Part shown: piece after piece, positions 36,063 to 45,129 of the stretch
Layout: the number at the start of each line of letters is the position of its first letter
Numbering within the stretch: position 1 is the stretch's first letter
From: Ga0077527 sp038316355
GTDB lineage: Bacteria > Pseudomonadota > Gammaproteobacteria > Burkholderiales > SG8-41
Length of the DNA: 64,000 nt
Reading direction: 5' to 3'
Assembly: GCA_038316355.1 (NCBI GenBank)
Contig: JBBQAO010000009.1
Location: 1 to 64,000 of the forward strand
Made by a program: the position numbers and the translations under genes
Notes under the pieces: model-generated
What the model saw: only the letters and a program-made list of their open reading frames with translations
Told to the model about the DNA's origin: nothing
The model's database searches: none

Positions 36063-37676
36063 ATGATCTCCGTCGGACAACACTCCATGCGGCCGGATTT
36101 CCGGGACGCCGAAGGCGCCCACCGGACGCAGGACACCTATTGGCGCTCGTTACAATTGTTCAATGGTTATCGTGCGGCCGCTGCGCTGCTGTTGCTGCTG
36201 GCCGGCGGTTTCTGGGGCAGCACTCTGCAGTTCGGCTCTCGGGATCTGCGGCTGTTCCTGATCGGTGCCGCCAGTTATGCCGCATTTGCGCTGGCGATGT
36301 TCGTGGTCATCCGCACTCGCGAGCGGTTTACCTGGCAACTGGCGATCCAGGTCGGCGGCGATATCGGCTTTGTCGTGTTGCTGATGTATGCCAGCGGCGG
36401 CTTGTCGAGCGGCCTGGGGCTGCTGCTGCTGACCTCGCTGGCCGCCGCAGGGCTGGTCAGCCGCGGCCAGTTGACGCTGTTCTTTGCCGCGATCGCGACC
36501 ATTGCGGTGCTGCTGGAACATACCTACGAGGTGTTGCGATTTTCCGAGAACGGTGCGCAGTATGCGCAGGCCGGTCTGCTGTCCATTGCCTATTTCGCGA
36601 CTGCCTGGCTCGCCCATACCCTGGCCACGCGCTCGCTGGCGAGCGAACGGCTTGCGGCACAACGCGAAATCGACCTGGCCAACATGGCGCAGGTTAACCA
36701 GCTGGTGATCCAGGACATGGAACATGGCGTGATCGTCGTTGACGGCGAGGGCATCGTGCGCCAGGTCAATACCGCTGCGGAGCGCATGATCGGCGGTCTG
36801 CGCGGCGGCGGGGTGGTGGCGCTGAAGGACCGCGCCCCCGCGCTGCATGCCCGCGTCGAGACCTGGTTGCACGATCAGCAGGGCCGAGAAACCCCGGACG
36901 CTTTCGAGCTCGGATCGCATCTGCGCGCAAGGCTGGTGCCGGTTGCAGCGCGGCGCGGTGCCGGTGCGGTTATTTTTCTGGAAGACCTGGCGCGTATCCA
37001 GGCCGAGGCCCGGCAACTGAAGCTTGCCGCGCTTGGGCGGTTGACGGCAAACATTGCCCACGAAATCCGCAACCCGCTGGGCGCCATCAGCCATGCCGCG
37101 GAATTGTTGCAGGAGGAGCCCGAGATTTCCCCCGGGGCACAACGCCTGACGACGATCATCCGCGACAATACCCGCCGGCTCGACCGCATGATCAACGACG
37201 TGCAGACGCTGAACCGGGGGGAGCGCGCCATGCGCGAGCGCTTCCATCTGGCGACTTACCTGCAGACATTTGTCGAGCAGTTTGCCGCAACGGAAAAACT
37301 GGCGGCGAACGTGATTGAGCTGAATCTGACGACAGATCCCCATGTCATGTTCGACCGCGATCACCTGAACCAGGTGTTGTGGAACCTGTGTCAGAACGCG
37401 TTGCGCCATTCGCAGCGCGGCCCCGGCAGCATCAGCCTCGTGGTGGGGCGGGCCAGCCTTGGCAATGCGGTAAGATTGGACGTCATTGATGACGGTCCCG
37501 GGTTGCCGTCTGAGTCGCGCAGCAAATTGTTCGAGCCGTTTTTCACCACCTCGCCCGGCGGCACCGGACTGGGCCTTTATCTGGCGCGGGAGATTTGTGA
37601 AGCGAACGGCGCCATGCTCGAATACGTGGATTCGGCCAGAGGTGCGCGGTTCTCGGTAACCTGCACTGCGGGTTAA
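36063..37676 (+). CDS. pilS: Sensor histidine kinase PilS
   Basis: A 537-residue kinase. Six hydrophobic segments (about 35-190), a PAS-like region (about 215-310), H-box NIAHEIRNPLGAISH, N-box NLCQNALRHS and G-boxes DDGPGLP and GGTGLGLYLA. With PilR it controls type IV pilin transcription. Nine bases after the PP0621 gene; pilR follows after a 13-bp tandem repeat. Confidence 0.95.
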   Translation: MISVGQHSMRPDFRDAEGAHRTQDTYWRSLQLFNGYRAAAALLLLLAGGFWGSTLQFGSRDLRLFLIGAASYAAFALAMFVVIRTRERFTWQLAIQVGGDIGFVVLLMYASGGLSSGLGLLLLTSLAAAGLVSRGQLTLFFAAIATIAVLLEHTYEVLRFSENGAQYAQAGLLSIAYFATAWLAHTLATRSLASERLAAQREIDLANMAQVNQLVIQDMEHGVIVVDGEGIVRQVNTAAERMIGGLRGGGVVALKDRAPALHARVETWLHDQQGRETPDAFELGSHLRARLVPVAARRGAGAVIFLEDLARIQAEARQLKLAALGRLTANIAHEIRNPLGAISHAAELLQEEPEISPGAQRLTTIIRDNTRRLDRMINDVQTLNRGERAMRERFHLATYLQTFVEQFAATEKLAANVIELNLTTDPHVMFDRDHLNQVLWNLCQNALRHSQRGPGSISLVVGRASLGNAVRLDVIDDGPGLPSESRSKLFEPFFTTSPGGTGLGLYLAREICEANGAMLEYVDSARGARFSVTCTAG

Positions 37677-37680
37677 TGGG

Positions 37681-37719
37681 GCAACCAGCGGGGGCAACCA
37701 GCGGGGGCAAACAGCGGAG
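37681..37719 (+). repeat. 13-bp tandem repeat, three copies, between pilS and pilR
   Basis: GCAACCAGCGGGG (37681-37693), an identical copy (37694-37706) and GCAAACAGCGGAG (37707-37719). It begins four bases after the pilS stop, and the third copy supplies the GGAGG ribosome site for pilR. Confidence 0.85.
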
Positions 37720-37727
37720 GGGTGAAA

Positions 37728-39095
37728 GTGGCAACGGGTCAGGTACTGGTTGTCGATGATGAAGCGGACATCCGGGAGTTGCTCGGCATCACGTTGCTGC
37801 GCATGGGCCTGGAGCCGCACTGCGCGGGCAGCGTGTCCGAAGCCCTGTCCTTGCTCGGGAGCAATTCTTTCGAGCTTTGTCTCACCGACATGCGGCTGGC
37901 CGACGGTGACGGACTGTCGATCGTCGAGCACATCACGCGGAATCATCCCAGCCTGCCGGTGGCGGTGATTACTGCGCACGGCAGTGCCGAGAACGCAGTG
38001 GCCGCACTCAAGGCCGGAGCCTTTGATTATCTCGGCAAACCGGTATCGCTGGATCAGTTGCGGGCGTTGGTACGTTCCGCGCTGAAGCTGCCTCGCCCGG
38101 GCGGTGAACGTCAGGATCCGGATATCGCGCAGTCTGAATCCAGCGGCCCCTGCCTGATCGGCGATTCGCCGCTGATGGCGCAGGCGCGGCAGATGATCGA
38201 CAAGCTGGCGCGCAGCCAGGCGCCGGTGCAGATTCGCGGCGAATCGGGTTCCGGCAAGGAACTGGCAGCGCGGCGGATACACCAGAACGGCGCGCGGCGC
38301 GATAGTCCTTTTGTCGCGGTCAATTGCGGTGCGATTCCGGAAAACCTGATGGAGTCCGAATTTTTCGGCCACAAGAAGGGCTCATTCACCGGGGCTTTGG
38401 CGGACCATGACGGTTTTTTCCAGGCGGCTGACGGCGGCACCCTGTTTCTCGACGAAGTCGGTGATCTGCCGTTGTCGATGCAGGTGAAGCTGCTGCGTGT
38501 CATCCAGGAAAAACGCGTGCGCCGGGTTGGTTCTACCGCCGAGGAGCCGGTGGATGTGCGCATCATCAGCGCGACGCACCGCCACCTCGCCGAAGAAGTG
38601 AAAAGCGGCGCGTTCCGGCAGGATCTGTATTACCGCCTGAACGTGATTGAATTGCGCATGCCGGCATTGCGTGAATTGCGTGAAGACATTACGCAACTTG
38701 CCGCCGCAATACTCGCGCGCCACGCCGGCGAGGGGCGGGCGCCGCGGCTGTCGGCGCAGGCTGAAGCGGCACTGCAGGCCTATCATTTTCCGGGCAACGT
38801 GCGCGAACTGGAAAACATCCTGGAGCGCGCGGTGGCGCTGGTCAGCGCTGACGAGATTGCAATCGATGATCTGCAGTTGTCGGACGAACGCGCTGCCGAG
38901 CAGGAAGTCGATGTCGAGGGCCTGCCGCTGCCCGAACGGCTTGAGGCCATTGAGCGCAAGGCCATACTCGATGCCCTCGAACGGGCCCGCTACAACCAGA
39001 CCGCGGCGGCCAAGCTGCTGGGCATTTCCTTCCGCGCCTTGCGTTACCGCATCCAGCGCCTGGGCATCAAGCAGGAACTGGATGCCAGGTCCTGA
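37728..39095 (+). CDS. pilR: Sigma-54-dependent response regulator PilR
   Basis: A 455-residue regulator: receiver domain (VLVVDDEADIREL, phospho-Asp in CLTDMRLADGDG), AAA+ domain with Walker A GESGSGKE, GSFTGA in place of GAFTGA, and Walker B GGTLFLDEVGDL, and a Fis-type HTH (NQTAAAKLLGISFRALRYRI). It activates pilA with sigma-54. GTG 37728 follows GGAGG (37716-37720) by seven bases; GTG 37722 is too close to it. Confidence 0.95.
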   Translation: MATGQVLVVDDEADIRELLGITLLRMGLEPHCAGSVSEALSLLGSNSFELCLTDMRLADGDGLSIVEHITRNHPSLPVAVITAHGSAENAVAALKAGAFDYLGKPVSLDQLRALVRSALKLPRPGGERQDPDIAQSESSGPCLIGDSPLMAQARQMIDKLARSQAPVQIRGESGSGKELAARRIHQNGARRDSPFVAVNCGAIPENLMESEFFGHKKGSFTGALADHDGFFQAADGGTLFLDEVGDLPLSMQVKLLRVIQEKRVRRVGSTAEEPVDVRIISATHRHLAEEVKSGAFRQDLYYRLNVIELRMPALRELREDITQLAAAILARHAGEGRAPRLSAQAEAALQAYHFPGNVRELENILERAVALVSADEIAIDDLQLSDERAAEQEVDVEGLPLPERLEAIERKAILDALERARYNQTAAAKLLGISFRALRYRIQRLGIKQELDARS

Positions 39096-39104
39096 GGGGC
39101 GGTC

Positions 39105-39641
39105 ATGAATATCGACGCTCCCGGATTGGCAGACGAAGCTCTCTATATCGCCTCGCCGAATTGCGACGAGCGGCCGCCCGATACAGCCATCGAGTTGCTG
39201 GTCATCCACAACATCTGCCTGCCGCCGGGTGCATTCGGCGGCACCGCGGTCGCGGACCTGTTCCTGAACCGGCTGGATCCAGCGGCACATCCGTATTTCG
39301 CCACCATCGCCGGCTTGCAGGTATCCGCGCATTTTTTCATCCGCCGCGACGGCGCCCTGCTGCAGTTCGTACCCTGCGCGCTGCGCGCCTGGCATGCCGG
39401 ACAATCGTTGTGGTGCGGGCGCGGGCGCTGCAATGATTATTCGATCGGCATCGAGCTCGAAGGCACGGATGACATGGCGTTCAGTGCCGCCCAGTACGAC
39501 CGGCTGGGGGTGCTCGCCCGCGCCCTCCATGATCGATATCCGATCACCGCCAGCGTCGGGCACTCCGACATTGCGCCGGGCCGCAAGACCGATCCTGGAC
39601 CGCATTTTGACTGGCCGCGTTATCGGGCCAGCCTGCGGTAG
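39105..39641 (+). CDS. ampD: 1,6-anhydro-N-acetylmuramyl-L-alanine amidase
   Basis: A 178-residue cytosolic amidase_2 protein: IELLVIHNICLPPGAFGG (zinc His), CNDYSIGIELEGTDD, and VGHSDIAPGRKTDPGP with the second His and the Asp ligand. It strips peptides from recycled anhydromuropeptides. It starts ten bases after pilR. No signal peptide, as expected for AmpD. Confidence 0.95.
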   Translation: MNIDAPGLADEALYIASPNCDERPPDTAIELLVIHNICLPPGAFGGTAVADLFLNRLDPAAHPYFATIAGLQVSAHFFIRRDGALLQFVPCALRAWHAGQSLWCGRGRCNDYSIGIELEGTDDMAFSAAQYDRLGVLARALHDRYPITASVGHSDIAPGRKTDPGPHFDWPRYRASLR

Positions 39642-39742
39642 CCGGAACCCCCCTCACAAGCAACGTCGTTGGGCGGCATCCGGAAGCGGCTTTTCGCAAT
39701 TCCTTGATTTTCATCGTTTGGTGCACCACAGCGTGGCGGCCC

Positions 39743-39765
39743 GGGCATTTTGCTGCCCACTTTTT
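39743..39765 (+). terminator. Weak terminator candidate after ampD
   Basis: GGGCA-TTTTGC-TGCCC followed by ACTTTTTG. The stem is only five pairs, but the T-run is clear. Confidence 0.45.
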
Positions 39766-39838
39766 GTGCAATAAATCCGGTGCTTGGCGCTGTTTCCTGT
39801 TGTTTCTCAATAACTTTTAAAAAAAACGTCAAAACCTA

Positions 39839-39904
39839 TTGCGGATTCAAAACACGGCCACTAGAATTGGTCGAAATTAATGCGCGAACCACAACATATA
39901 GTGG
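39839..39904 (+). promoter_or_regulatory. nrdAB promoter with paired NrdR-type boxes
   Basis: Promoter TTGCGG (39839-39844), 17 bp, TAGAAT (39862-39867). Box 1, CCACTAGAATTGGT, starts at 39858 and overlaps the -10. Box 2, CCACAACATATAGTGG (39889-39904), is a good match to the NrdR consensus aCaCwAtATaTwGtgt. The boxes are 31 bp apart, the usual three-helical-turn spacing. NrdR with ATP/dATP represses nrd genes here. nrdR itself is outside the window. Confidence 0.75.
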
Positions 39905-39981
39905 TCGTGCCGTGGTTATCGGGCTGGGAGCGCTGGTGTTCCTGGGGGTTAGAAAACCTAAAAAAACCAAGGAGTAACGTT

Positions 39982-42843
39982 ATGCAAGTCGCCGCAGAAT
40001 CCACCCAATCCCGTGTTTTTCCGCAAGCCACCCCCGCCGAGGAGGCTGCGCGGGAGGCCCTGTATGCCCAATACAAAATCATCCGCCGCAATGGCTCAGT
40101 GGTGGGTTTTGAGCCGGCGAAAATCGCCATTGCCCTGACCAAGGCTTTCATCGCCGTCAACGGCGGTCAGGGTGCGGCTTCGGCGCGGGTGCGTGAGCAG
40201 GTCGCGGCGTTGACCGACTGCGTGGTTGTCGCGCTGATGCGGCGCCAGCCTTCGGGCGGCACTTTCCATATCGAGGACATCCAGGACCAGGTCGAACTCG
40301 CACTGATGCGCATGGGCGAGCACCACGTGGCCCGCTCCTACGTGCTCTATCGCGAGGAGCGCACCAGGGAACGCGCGCGTCAGCGCGAAGCGCAGCCTGC
40401 GGCGACGGCACAGCGCGAGTCGGTGGTCAACGTCACCGAAGGCGGCGTGAAGCGGCCGCTCGACCTTCCGCAGATTACCGCTCTGGTGCAAAGCGCCTGT
40501 GCCGGACTTGGCCACGAAGTCAGCACGCAGCCCATTCTCGATGCAATGTTCCGTGACCTCTACGAAGGCGTGCCCATCGACGAAGTGCGCAAATCACTGA
40601 TCCTGGCCGCGCGCGGGCTGATCGAACAGGACCCGGGCTACAGCTACGTGACCGCCCGCCTGCTGATGCACACGATGCGTCTGGAAACCCTGGGGGAAGA
40701 GGTGACGCAGGAGGATATGGCAACGCGTTATGCCGCCTACCTGCCGGAATTCATCAAGAAGGGCATCGCCGCTGAACGGCTGGACGAACGCCTGGGTGAT
40801 TACGATATGAAGGCGCTGGGCGCCGCACTCGACGCGAAACGCGACCTCAAGTTCACCTATCTCGGCCTGCAGATTCTCTACGACCGCTATTTCCTGCACA
40901 TCGAAGGCCGGCGCATTGAGCTGCCGCAGGTGTTTTTCATGCGCGTGGCGATGGGACTTGCATTGAACGAACCGAAAAGCCAGCGTGAAGTGCGTGCGAT
41001 CGAGTTCTACAACGTGTTGTCCAGCTTCGATCTGATGAGCTCGACCCCGACGCTGTTCAATTCCGGCACGCGCCGCTCGCAGCTCGCCAGCTGCTACCTG
41101 ACCACGGTTGCCGACGACCTCGACGGCATCTACGAGGCGATCAAGGAAAACGCGATGCTGCAGAAGTATGCCGGCGGCATCGGCAACGACTGGACCCCCG
41201 TGCGCGCGCTCGGCGCCTACATCAAGGGCACCAACGGCAAGTCGCAGGGCGTTGTGCCGTTCCTGAAGGTGGTCAACGATACCGCCGTTGCAGTGAACCA
41301 GGGCGGAAAACGCAAAGGCGCGGTGTGTTCGTACCTCGAAACCTGGCATCTCGACATCGAGGAATTCCTCGAATTGCGCAAGAACACCGGCGATGACCGC
41401 CGGCGCACCCATGACATGAACACTTCGAACTGGATTCCGGATATGTTCATGAAGCGTGTGATGGAGGGTGGCGAATGGACGCTGTTCTCACCCTCGGACG
41501 TTCCGGACCTGCACGAGAAATTCGGCAAGGCTTTTGAGAAAGCCTATATCGAATACGAGGCGCAGTGCACCCGCGGCGAGTTGAAACTCTACAAGAAGGT
41601 TCCAGCCAACCAGCTGTGGCGAAAAATGCTGACCATGCTGTTCGAGACCGGGCATCCGTGGATCACATTCAAGGATCCCTGCAACCTGCGCTCGCCGCAG
41701 CAGCACGTCGGCGTCGTGCACAGCTCCAACCTGTGCACCGAAATCACGCTGAACACCGGTCCCGACGAAATCGCTGTTTGCAATCTGGCGTCGGTCAACA
41801 TGCCGGCGCACCTGGATTTGTCGACCGGCCTGCTCGACATGGAGAAGCTGAAGCGTACGGTCGGCACCGGCATGCGCATGCTCGACAACGTGATCGATCT
41901 CAACTTCTACAACGTCAACAAGGCGCGCAACTCCAACTTCAAGCACCGTCCGGTCGGGCTCGGCATCATGGGTTTCCAGGACTGCCTGCACATGTTGCGT
42001 ATTCCCTACGGTTCGCCGGCAGCAGTGGAGTTCGCCGATCGTTCGATGGAACAGGTGACCTACACCGCATACTCGGCTTCGTCGGACCTGGCGGAAGAAC
42101 GCGGCCCGTATTCGACGTTCAAGGGCTCGCTGTGGGATCGCGGCATTCTGCCGCTGGACTCGCTGAAGGTGCTGGCTGACGAGCGCGGCGGATACGTCGA
42201 ATGCGACATGTCCACCAGGCTGGACTGGGACAGCCTGCGCAGCCGCATCCAGCGCGTCGGTATCCGCAATTCGAACTGCATTGCGATTGCGCCGACGGCA
42301 ACCATTGCCAACATCACTGGACTGTCGCAGTGCATCGAGCCGACCTACCAGAACCTCTACGTCAAATCCAACCTGTCGGGCGAGTTCACCGTCGTCAACG
42401 AATTCCTCGTGCGCGACCTGAAAAAACTCAACCTGTGGGACGAGGTGATGATCGCCGATTTGAAATACTTCGACGGCTCGCTGGCCAGGATCGATCGTGT
42501 GCCGCCGGACGTGCGCAGCCTCTACGCCACGGCCTTCGAGATGGATGCGAGCTGGCTGGTGGAATGCGCGGCGCGCCGGCAGAAATGGATCGACCAGTCG
42601 CAGTCGCTGAACATTTACATGGCGGGTGCGTCGGGCAAGAAGCTGGATGACACCTACAAACTCGCCTGGATTCGCGGCCTGAAAACGACCTACTACCTGC
42701 GCACGCTGGGCGCGACTTCCACCGAGAAGTCGACATCGAAGGTGGGCCAGCTCAATGCCGTGACGTCGGATGGCGGCGTGAACGGGGAAGAGCAGCCCAA
42801 GGCATGTTCGATCCTCGACCCGGAATGTGAGGCCTGCCAGTAG
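39982..42843 (+). CDS. nrdA: Class Ia ribonucleoside-diphosphate reductase, alpha subunit
   Basis: A 953-residue large subunit. N-terminal ATP-cone (IIRRNGSVVGFEPAKIAIAL), then catalytic motifs NSGTRRSQLASCYL, NLCTEITLNTGPDEIAVCNL and TATIANITGLSQC. The C-terminal tail ends with the redox pair CEAC. ATG 39982 follows AAGGAG; an open frame from 39880 runs through the operator region and is not coding. It makes dNDPs with NrdB. Confidence 0.97.
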   Translation: MQVAAESTQSRVFPQATPAEEAAREALYAQYKIIRRNGSVVGFEPAKIAIALTKAFIAVNGGQGAASARVREQVAALTDCVVVALMRRQPSGGTFHIEDIQDQVELALMRMGEHHVARSYVLYREERTRERARQREAQPAATAQRESVVNVTEGGVKRPLDLPQITALVQSACAGLGHEVSTQPILDAMFRDLYEGVPIDEVRKSLILAARGLIEQDPGYSYVTARLLMHTMRLETLGEEVTQEDMATRYAAYLPEFIKKGIAAERLDERLGDYDMKALGAALDAKRDLKFTYLGLQILYDRYFLHIEGRRIELPQVFFMRVAMGLALNEPKSQREVRAIEFYNVLSSFDLMSSTPTLFNSGTRRSQLASCYLTTVADDLDGIYEAIKENAMLQKYAGGIGNDWTPVRALGAYIKGTNGKSQGVVPFLKVVNDTAVAVNQGGKRKGAVCSYLETWHLDIEEFLELRKNTGDDRRRTHDMNTSNWIPDMFMKRVMEGGEWTLFSPSDVPDLHEKFGKAFEKAYIEYEAQCTRGELKLYKKVPANQLWRKMLTMLFETGHPWITFKDPCNLRSPQQHVGVVHSSNLCTEITLNTGPDEIAVCNLASVNMPAHLDLSTGLLDMEKLKRTVGTGMRMLDNVIDLNFYNVNKARNSNFKHRPVGLGIMGFQDCLHMLRIPYGSPAAVEFADRSMEQVTYTAYSASSDLAEERGPYSTFKGSLWDRGILPLDSLKVLADERGGYVECDMSTRLDWDSLRSRIQRVGIRNSNCIAIAPTATIANITGLSQCIEPTYQNLYVKSNLSGEFTVVNEFLVRDLKKLNLWDEVMIADLKYFDGSLARIDRVPPDVRSLYATAFEMDASWLVECAARRQKWIDQSQSLNIYMAGASGKKLDDTYKLAWIRGLKTTYYLRTLGATSTEKSTSKVGQLNAVTSDGGVNGEEQPKACSILDPECEACQ

Positions 42844-43033
42844 GCGGGTAACAGGCAAGAGGCAAGTGGCAAGGCGCGAATCAGGGAAGCAGTGAATAAC
42901 GATTGATTGGAAGGCAGTTGTTGGTTCAGGGTTTGCTGCACGGCAAGTCGGCGGTTTCACCGATAACAATCTCAAGAGTCCGCCGACTGTGCTGGAAGGT
43001 ATCCACCTACAACGCTAATAAAGGAGACTGAAG
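42844..43033 (+). other. nrdA-nrdB spacer with 7-bp repeats and a hairpin
   Basis: The 190-bp gap holds no gene. It contains a 7-bp repeat (GGCAAGA, GGCAAGT, GGCAAGG; 42854-42874) and an inverted repeat AGTCGGCGG (42946-42954)/CCGCCGACT (42980-42988) with a 25-nt loop, which could adjust the NrdA:NrdB ratio. A strong ribosome site (AAAGGAG) precedes nrdB. Confidence 0.6.
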
Positions 43034-44164
43034 ATGTTGCAATTTGAAGAACCGGGTGTGGCCGGACTGGCAAAACAGCCCGTGATGGCAGATCGCGCGC
43101 CCTCGCATGCCCCCTCGCAAAATCATCCCGCTGCTGAAGAAGAGTTACGGCGCGTCAATGTCGCCGACAAACGCATCATCAACGGCCGTACTGACGTCAA
43201 CCAGCTGGTGCCGTTCAAATACAAATGGGCCTGGGACAAGTACCTCTCGGCCTGTGCCAATCACTGGATGCCGCAGGAAATCCAGATGAGCCGTGACATC
43301 GAGCTGTGGAAAAACCCCAATGGCCTGACCGAAGACGAGCGTCGCATCGTCAAGCGCAATCTCGGGTTTTTTGTCACCGCTGACTCACTGGCAGCGAACA
43401 ACATCGTGCTCGGCACCTACCGCCATATCACTGCGCCGGAATGCCGCCAGTACCTCCTGCGCCAGGCTTTTGAAGAGGCGATCCATACCCACGCCTACCA
43501 GTACATCGTGGAAAGCCTGGGGCTGAACGAAAGTGAAATTTTCAACGCCTACCACGAGGTTTCGTCGATCCGCGACAAGGATGAGTTCCTGATCCCGTTC
43601 ATCGACGTGCTGACCGATCCCACCTTCAAGACCGGTACGCCGGAAGCCGACCAGAAGCTGCTGAAAAGCCTGATCGTGTTTGCCTGCCTGATGGAAGGCC
43701 TGTTCTTCTACGTCGGTTTTGCGCAGATCCTCGCGCTGGGCCGGCAGAACAAGATGACCGGTGCCGCCGAGCAGTACCAGTACATCCTGCGCGACGAATC
43801 CATGCACTGCAATTTCGGCATCGACCTGATCAACACCATCAAGATGGAGAATCCTCACCTGTGGACCACGGAGTTCCGCGAAGAACTGCGCGAGTTGTTC
43901 CACAAGGGTGTGGAGCTCGAATACAAATATGCCGAAGACACCATGCCACGCGGTGTGCTTGGTCTGAATGCTGCGATGTTCAAGGAATACCTGCGCTTCA
44001 TCGCCAACCGCCGTGCCCAGCAGATCGGGCTGGAAGTGCTGTTTGAGGGCGCGACCAATCCCTTCCCGTGGATGGCGGAAATGATCGACCTTAAAAAAGA
44101 ACGCAACTTTTTTGAAACCCGCGTCATCGAGTACCAGACCGGGGGCGCGTTGTCCTGGGATTGA
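43034..44164 (+). CDS. nrdB: Class Ia ribonucleoside-diphosphate reductase, beta subunit
   Basis: A 376-residue diiron/tyrosyl-radical subunit: FEEAIHTHAYQYIVESLG and RDESMHCNFGIDLINTI carry iron ligands. The C-terminal tail (YQTGGALSWD) docks on NrdA. The first 40 residues are a variable extension. Same transcript as nrdA through a 190-bp spacer. Confidence 0.97.
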   Translation: MLQFEEPGVAGLAKQPVMADRAPSHAPSQNHPAAEEELRRVNVADKRIINGRTDVNQLVPFKYKWAWDKYLSACANHWMPQEIQMSRDIELWKNPNGLTEDERRIVKRNLGFFVTADSLAANNIVLGTYRHITAPECRQYLLRQAFEEAIHTHAYQYIVESLGLNESEIFNAYHEVSSIRDKDEFLIPFIDVLTDPTFKTGTPEADQKLLKSLIVFACLMEGLFFYVGFAQILALGRQNKMTGAAEQYQYILRDESMHCNFGIDLINTIKMENPHLWTTEFREELRELFHKGVELEYKYAEDTMPRGVLGLNAAMFKEYLRFIANRRAQQIGLEVLFEGATNPFPWMAEMIDLKKERNFFETRVIEYQTGGALSWD

Positions 44165-44291
44165 TGTGCCCCTTTGTTTTTGCAGACGGGAATGGATACG
44201 AAAAACGGACACCAAACATGCGATTGAGAACAGGGATCCCGGAACAAAGCGGGGTTCCGTGCTGAAGCAGCAAGACACCCGGCGGCGCATT

Positions 44292-44315
44292 GCCCTGCGA
44301 TTAAAACCGCAGGGC
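44292..44315 (+). other. Perfect hairpin downstream of nrdB
   Basis: GCCCTGCG-ATTAAAAC-CGCAGGGC, 8-bp stem and 8-nt loop, without a T-run. It may stabilise the nrdAB 3' end. The 44165-44371 gap otherwise holds only a smaller GGAAC/GTTCC stem. Confidence 0.5.
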
Positions 44316-44371
44316 GGCGCCGCCGGATTCTTTCCGGGTTGCAATGTTCATCACCATGGAGGGTCGAAACC

Positions 44372-44677
44372 TTGGCACTCAGTCTGAAGTTCCGCCGTTA
44401 CCGCAGCCGCAGGACCCATCTGCACACGGTTACCGAACTGCGCGCAGAGGACAACTGCACGCTCTGGCTGCGATTCGATGACGGGCTCGAGGGCCATGTT
44501 TACCTGGGTGACCTGGTGGAAGACACGGCGATGGAGGTGTTGTCCGACGCCGCGCTGTTTCGCCGCGTGGCTTTTGATCCGGTATCGAACGTGCTGATCT
44601 GGAGCGGCGGCATCCGGATTGATCCGGACATGTTGTACCGCAATCTGGCGAACAAGGCGGGCGCCGCGCTGCACTAG
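44372..44677 (+). CDS. DUF2442 protein
   Basis: About 101 residues. The core VTELRAEDNCTLWLRFDDG, VYLGDLVEDTAMEVLSD and WSGGIRIDPDMLYR matches DUF2442, a small family often found beside toxin-antitoxin or as solo proteins. TTG 44372 is preferred because GGAGG lies nine bases upstream (44358-44362); TTG 44339 is an alternative in-frame start. Function unknown; no partner gene is present. Confidence 0.7.
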   Translation: MALSLKFRRYRSRRTHLHTVTELRAEDNCTLWLRFDDGLEGHVYLGDLVEDTAMEVLSDAALFRRVAFDPVSNVLIWSGGIRIDPDMLYRNLANKAGAALH

Positions 44678-44793
44678 CACCGGGTCAAGGACGGGAGTTG
44701 GCAGGAAAGGCGTGCGCCGTATAAAGGCGTGCATCACGCGCGATAGTCCCGCTGGGGAGCGCGCACTAAAGCTGGATATTGAAGGAGGTTCGC

Positions 44794-45129
44794 ATGGCAA
44801 AAGCGAAAAAGAAGGCTGCGAAGAAAAAAGTAAGTAAAAAGGCCGGCAAAAAAGCGGTCAAGAAAAAGAAACTGCTGAAGAAAAAGATTACACGCAAAGC
44901 CGCCGGAAAAAAAAGCGCCAGCCGCAAAACGGGCAAAAAAAAGCCGGCTCGAAAGCCGGCCAAGAAAAAAGCAGTCAAGAAAAAAGCAGTCAACAAAAAG
45001 CCTGCCATCAAAAAGCGGGCGGCTGCCAAAAAGCCCGCGTCCCAGGTAATGCCGGGACCGGCTCCGGTAGCGCCCCGTCCAATTGCGATTCCAGGTGCAT
45101 GGCCGTTTCCGATGGGAAACAAACCCTGA
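44794..45129 (+). CDS. Histone-H1-like lysine/alanine-rich protein
   Basis: A 111-residue protein. Residues 1-83 are almost only Lys, Ala, Arg and Ser in AAKKK-type repeats, as in AlgP/Hc1-type bacterial H1-like DNA-binding proteins. Residues 84-111 differ: a proline-rich tail ending PGAWPFPMGNKP, which may be a docking peptide. A strong AAGGAGG precedes ATG 44794. It should coat or bridge DNA. The tail and the nearby PhaM-like gene raise a link with PHA granules, unproven. Confidence 0.8.
   Translation: MAKAKKKAAKKKVSKKAGKKAVKKKKLLKKKITRKAAGKKSASRKTGKKKPARKPAKKKAVKKKAVNKKPAIKKRAAAKKPASQVMPGPAPVAPRPIAIPGAWPFPMGNKP

Noticed and set aside
36150..38372. Long minus-strand open frame opposite pilS and pilR
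   Set aside because: Shadow frame; pilS and pilR motifs on the plus strand are unequivocal.
39880..39981. An in-frame ATG at 39880 that would lengthen NrdA by 34 residues
   Set aside because: It lies inside the promoter/NrdR-box region, the extra residues are not NrdA-like, and ATG 39982 has a proper AAGGAG site.
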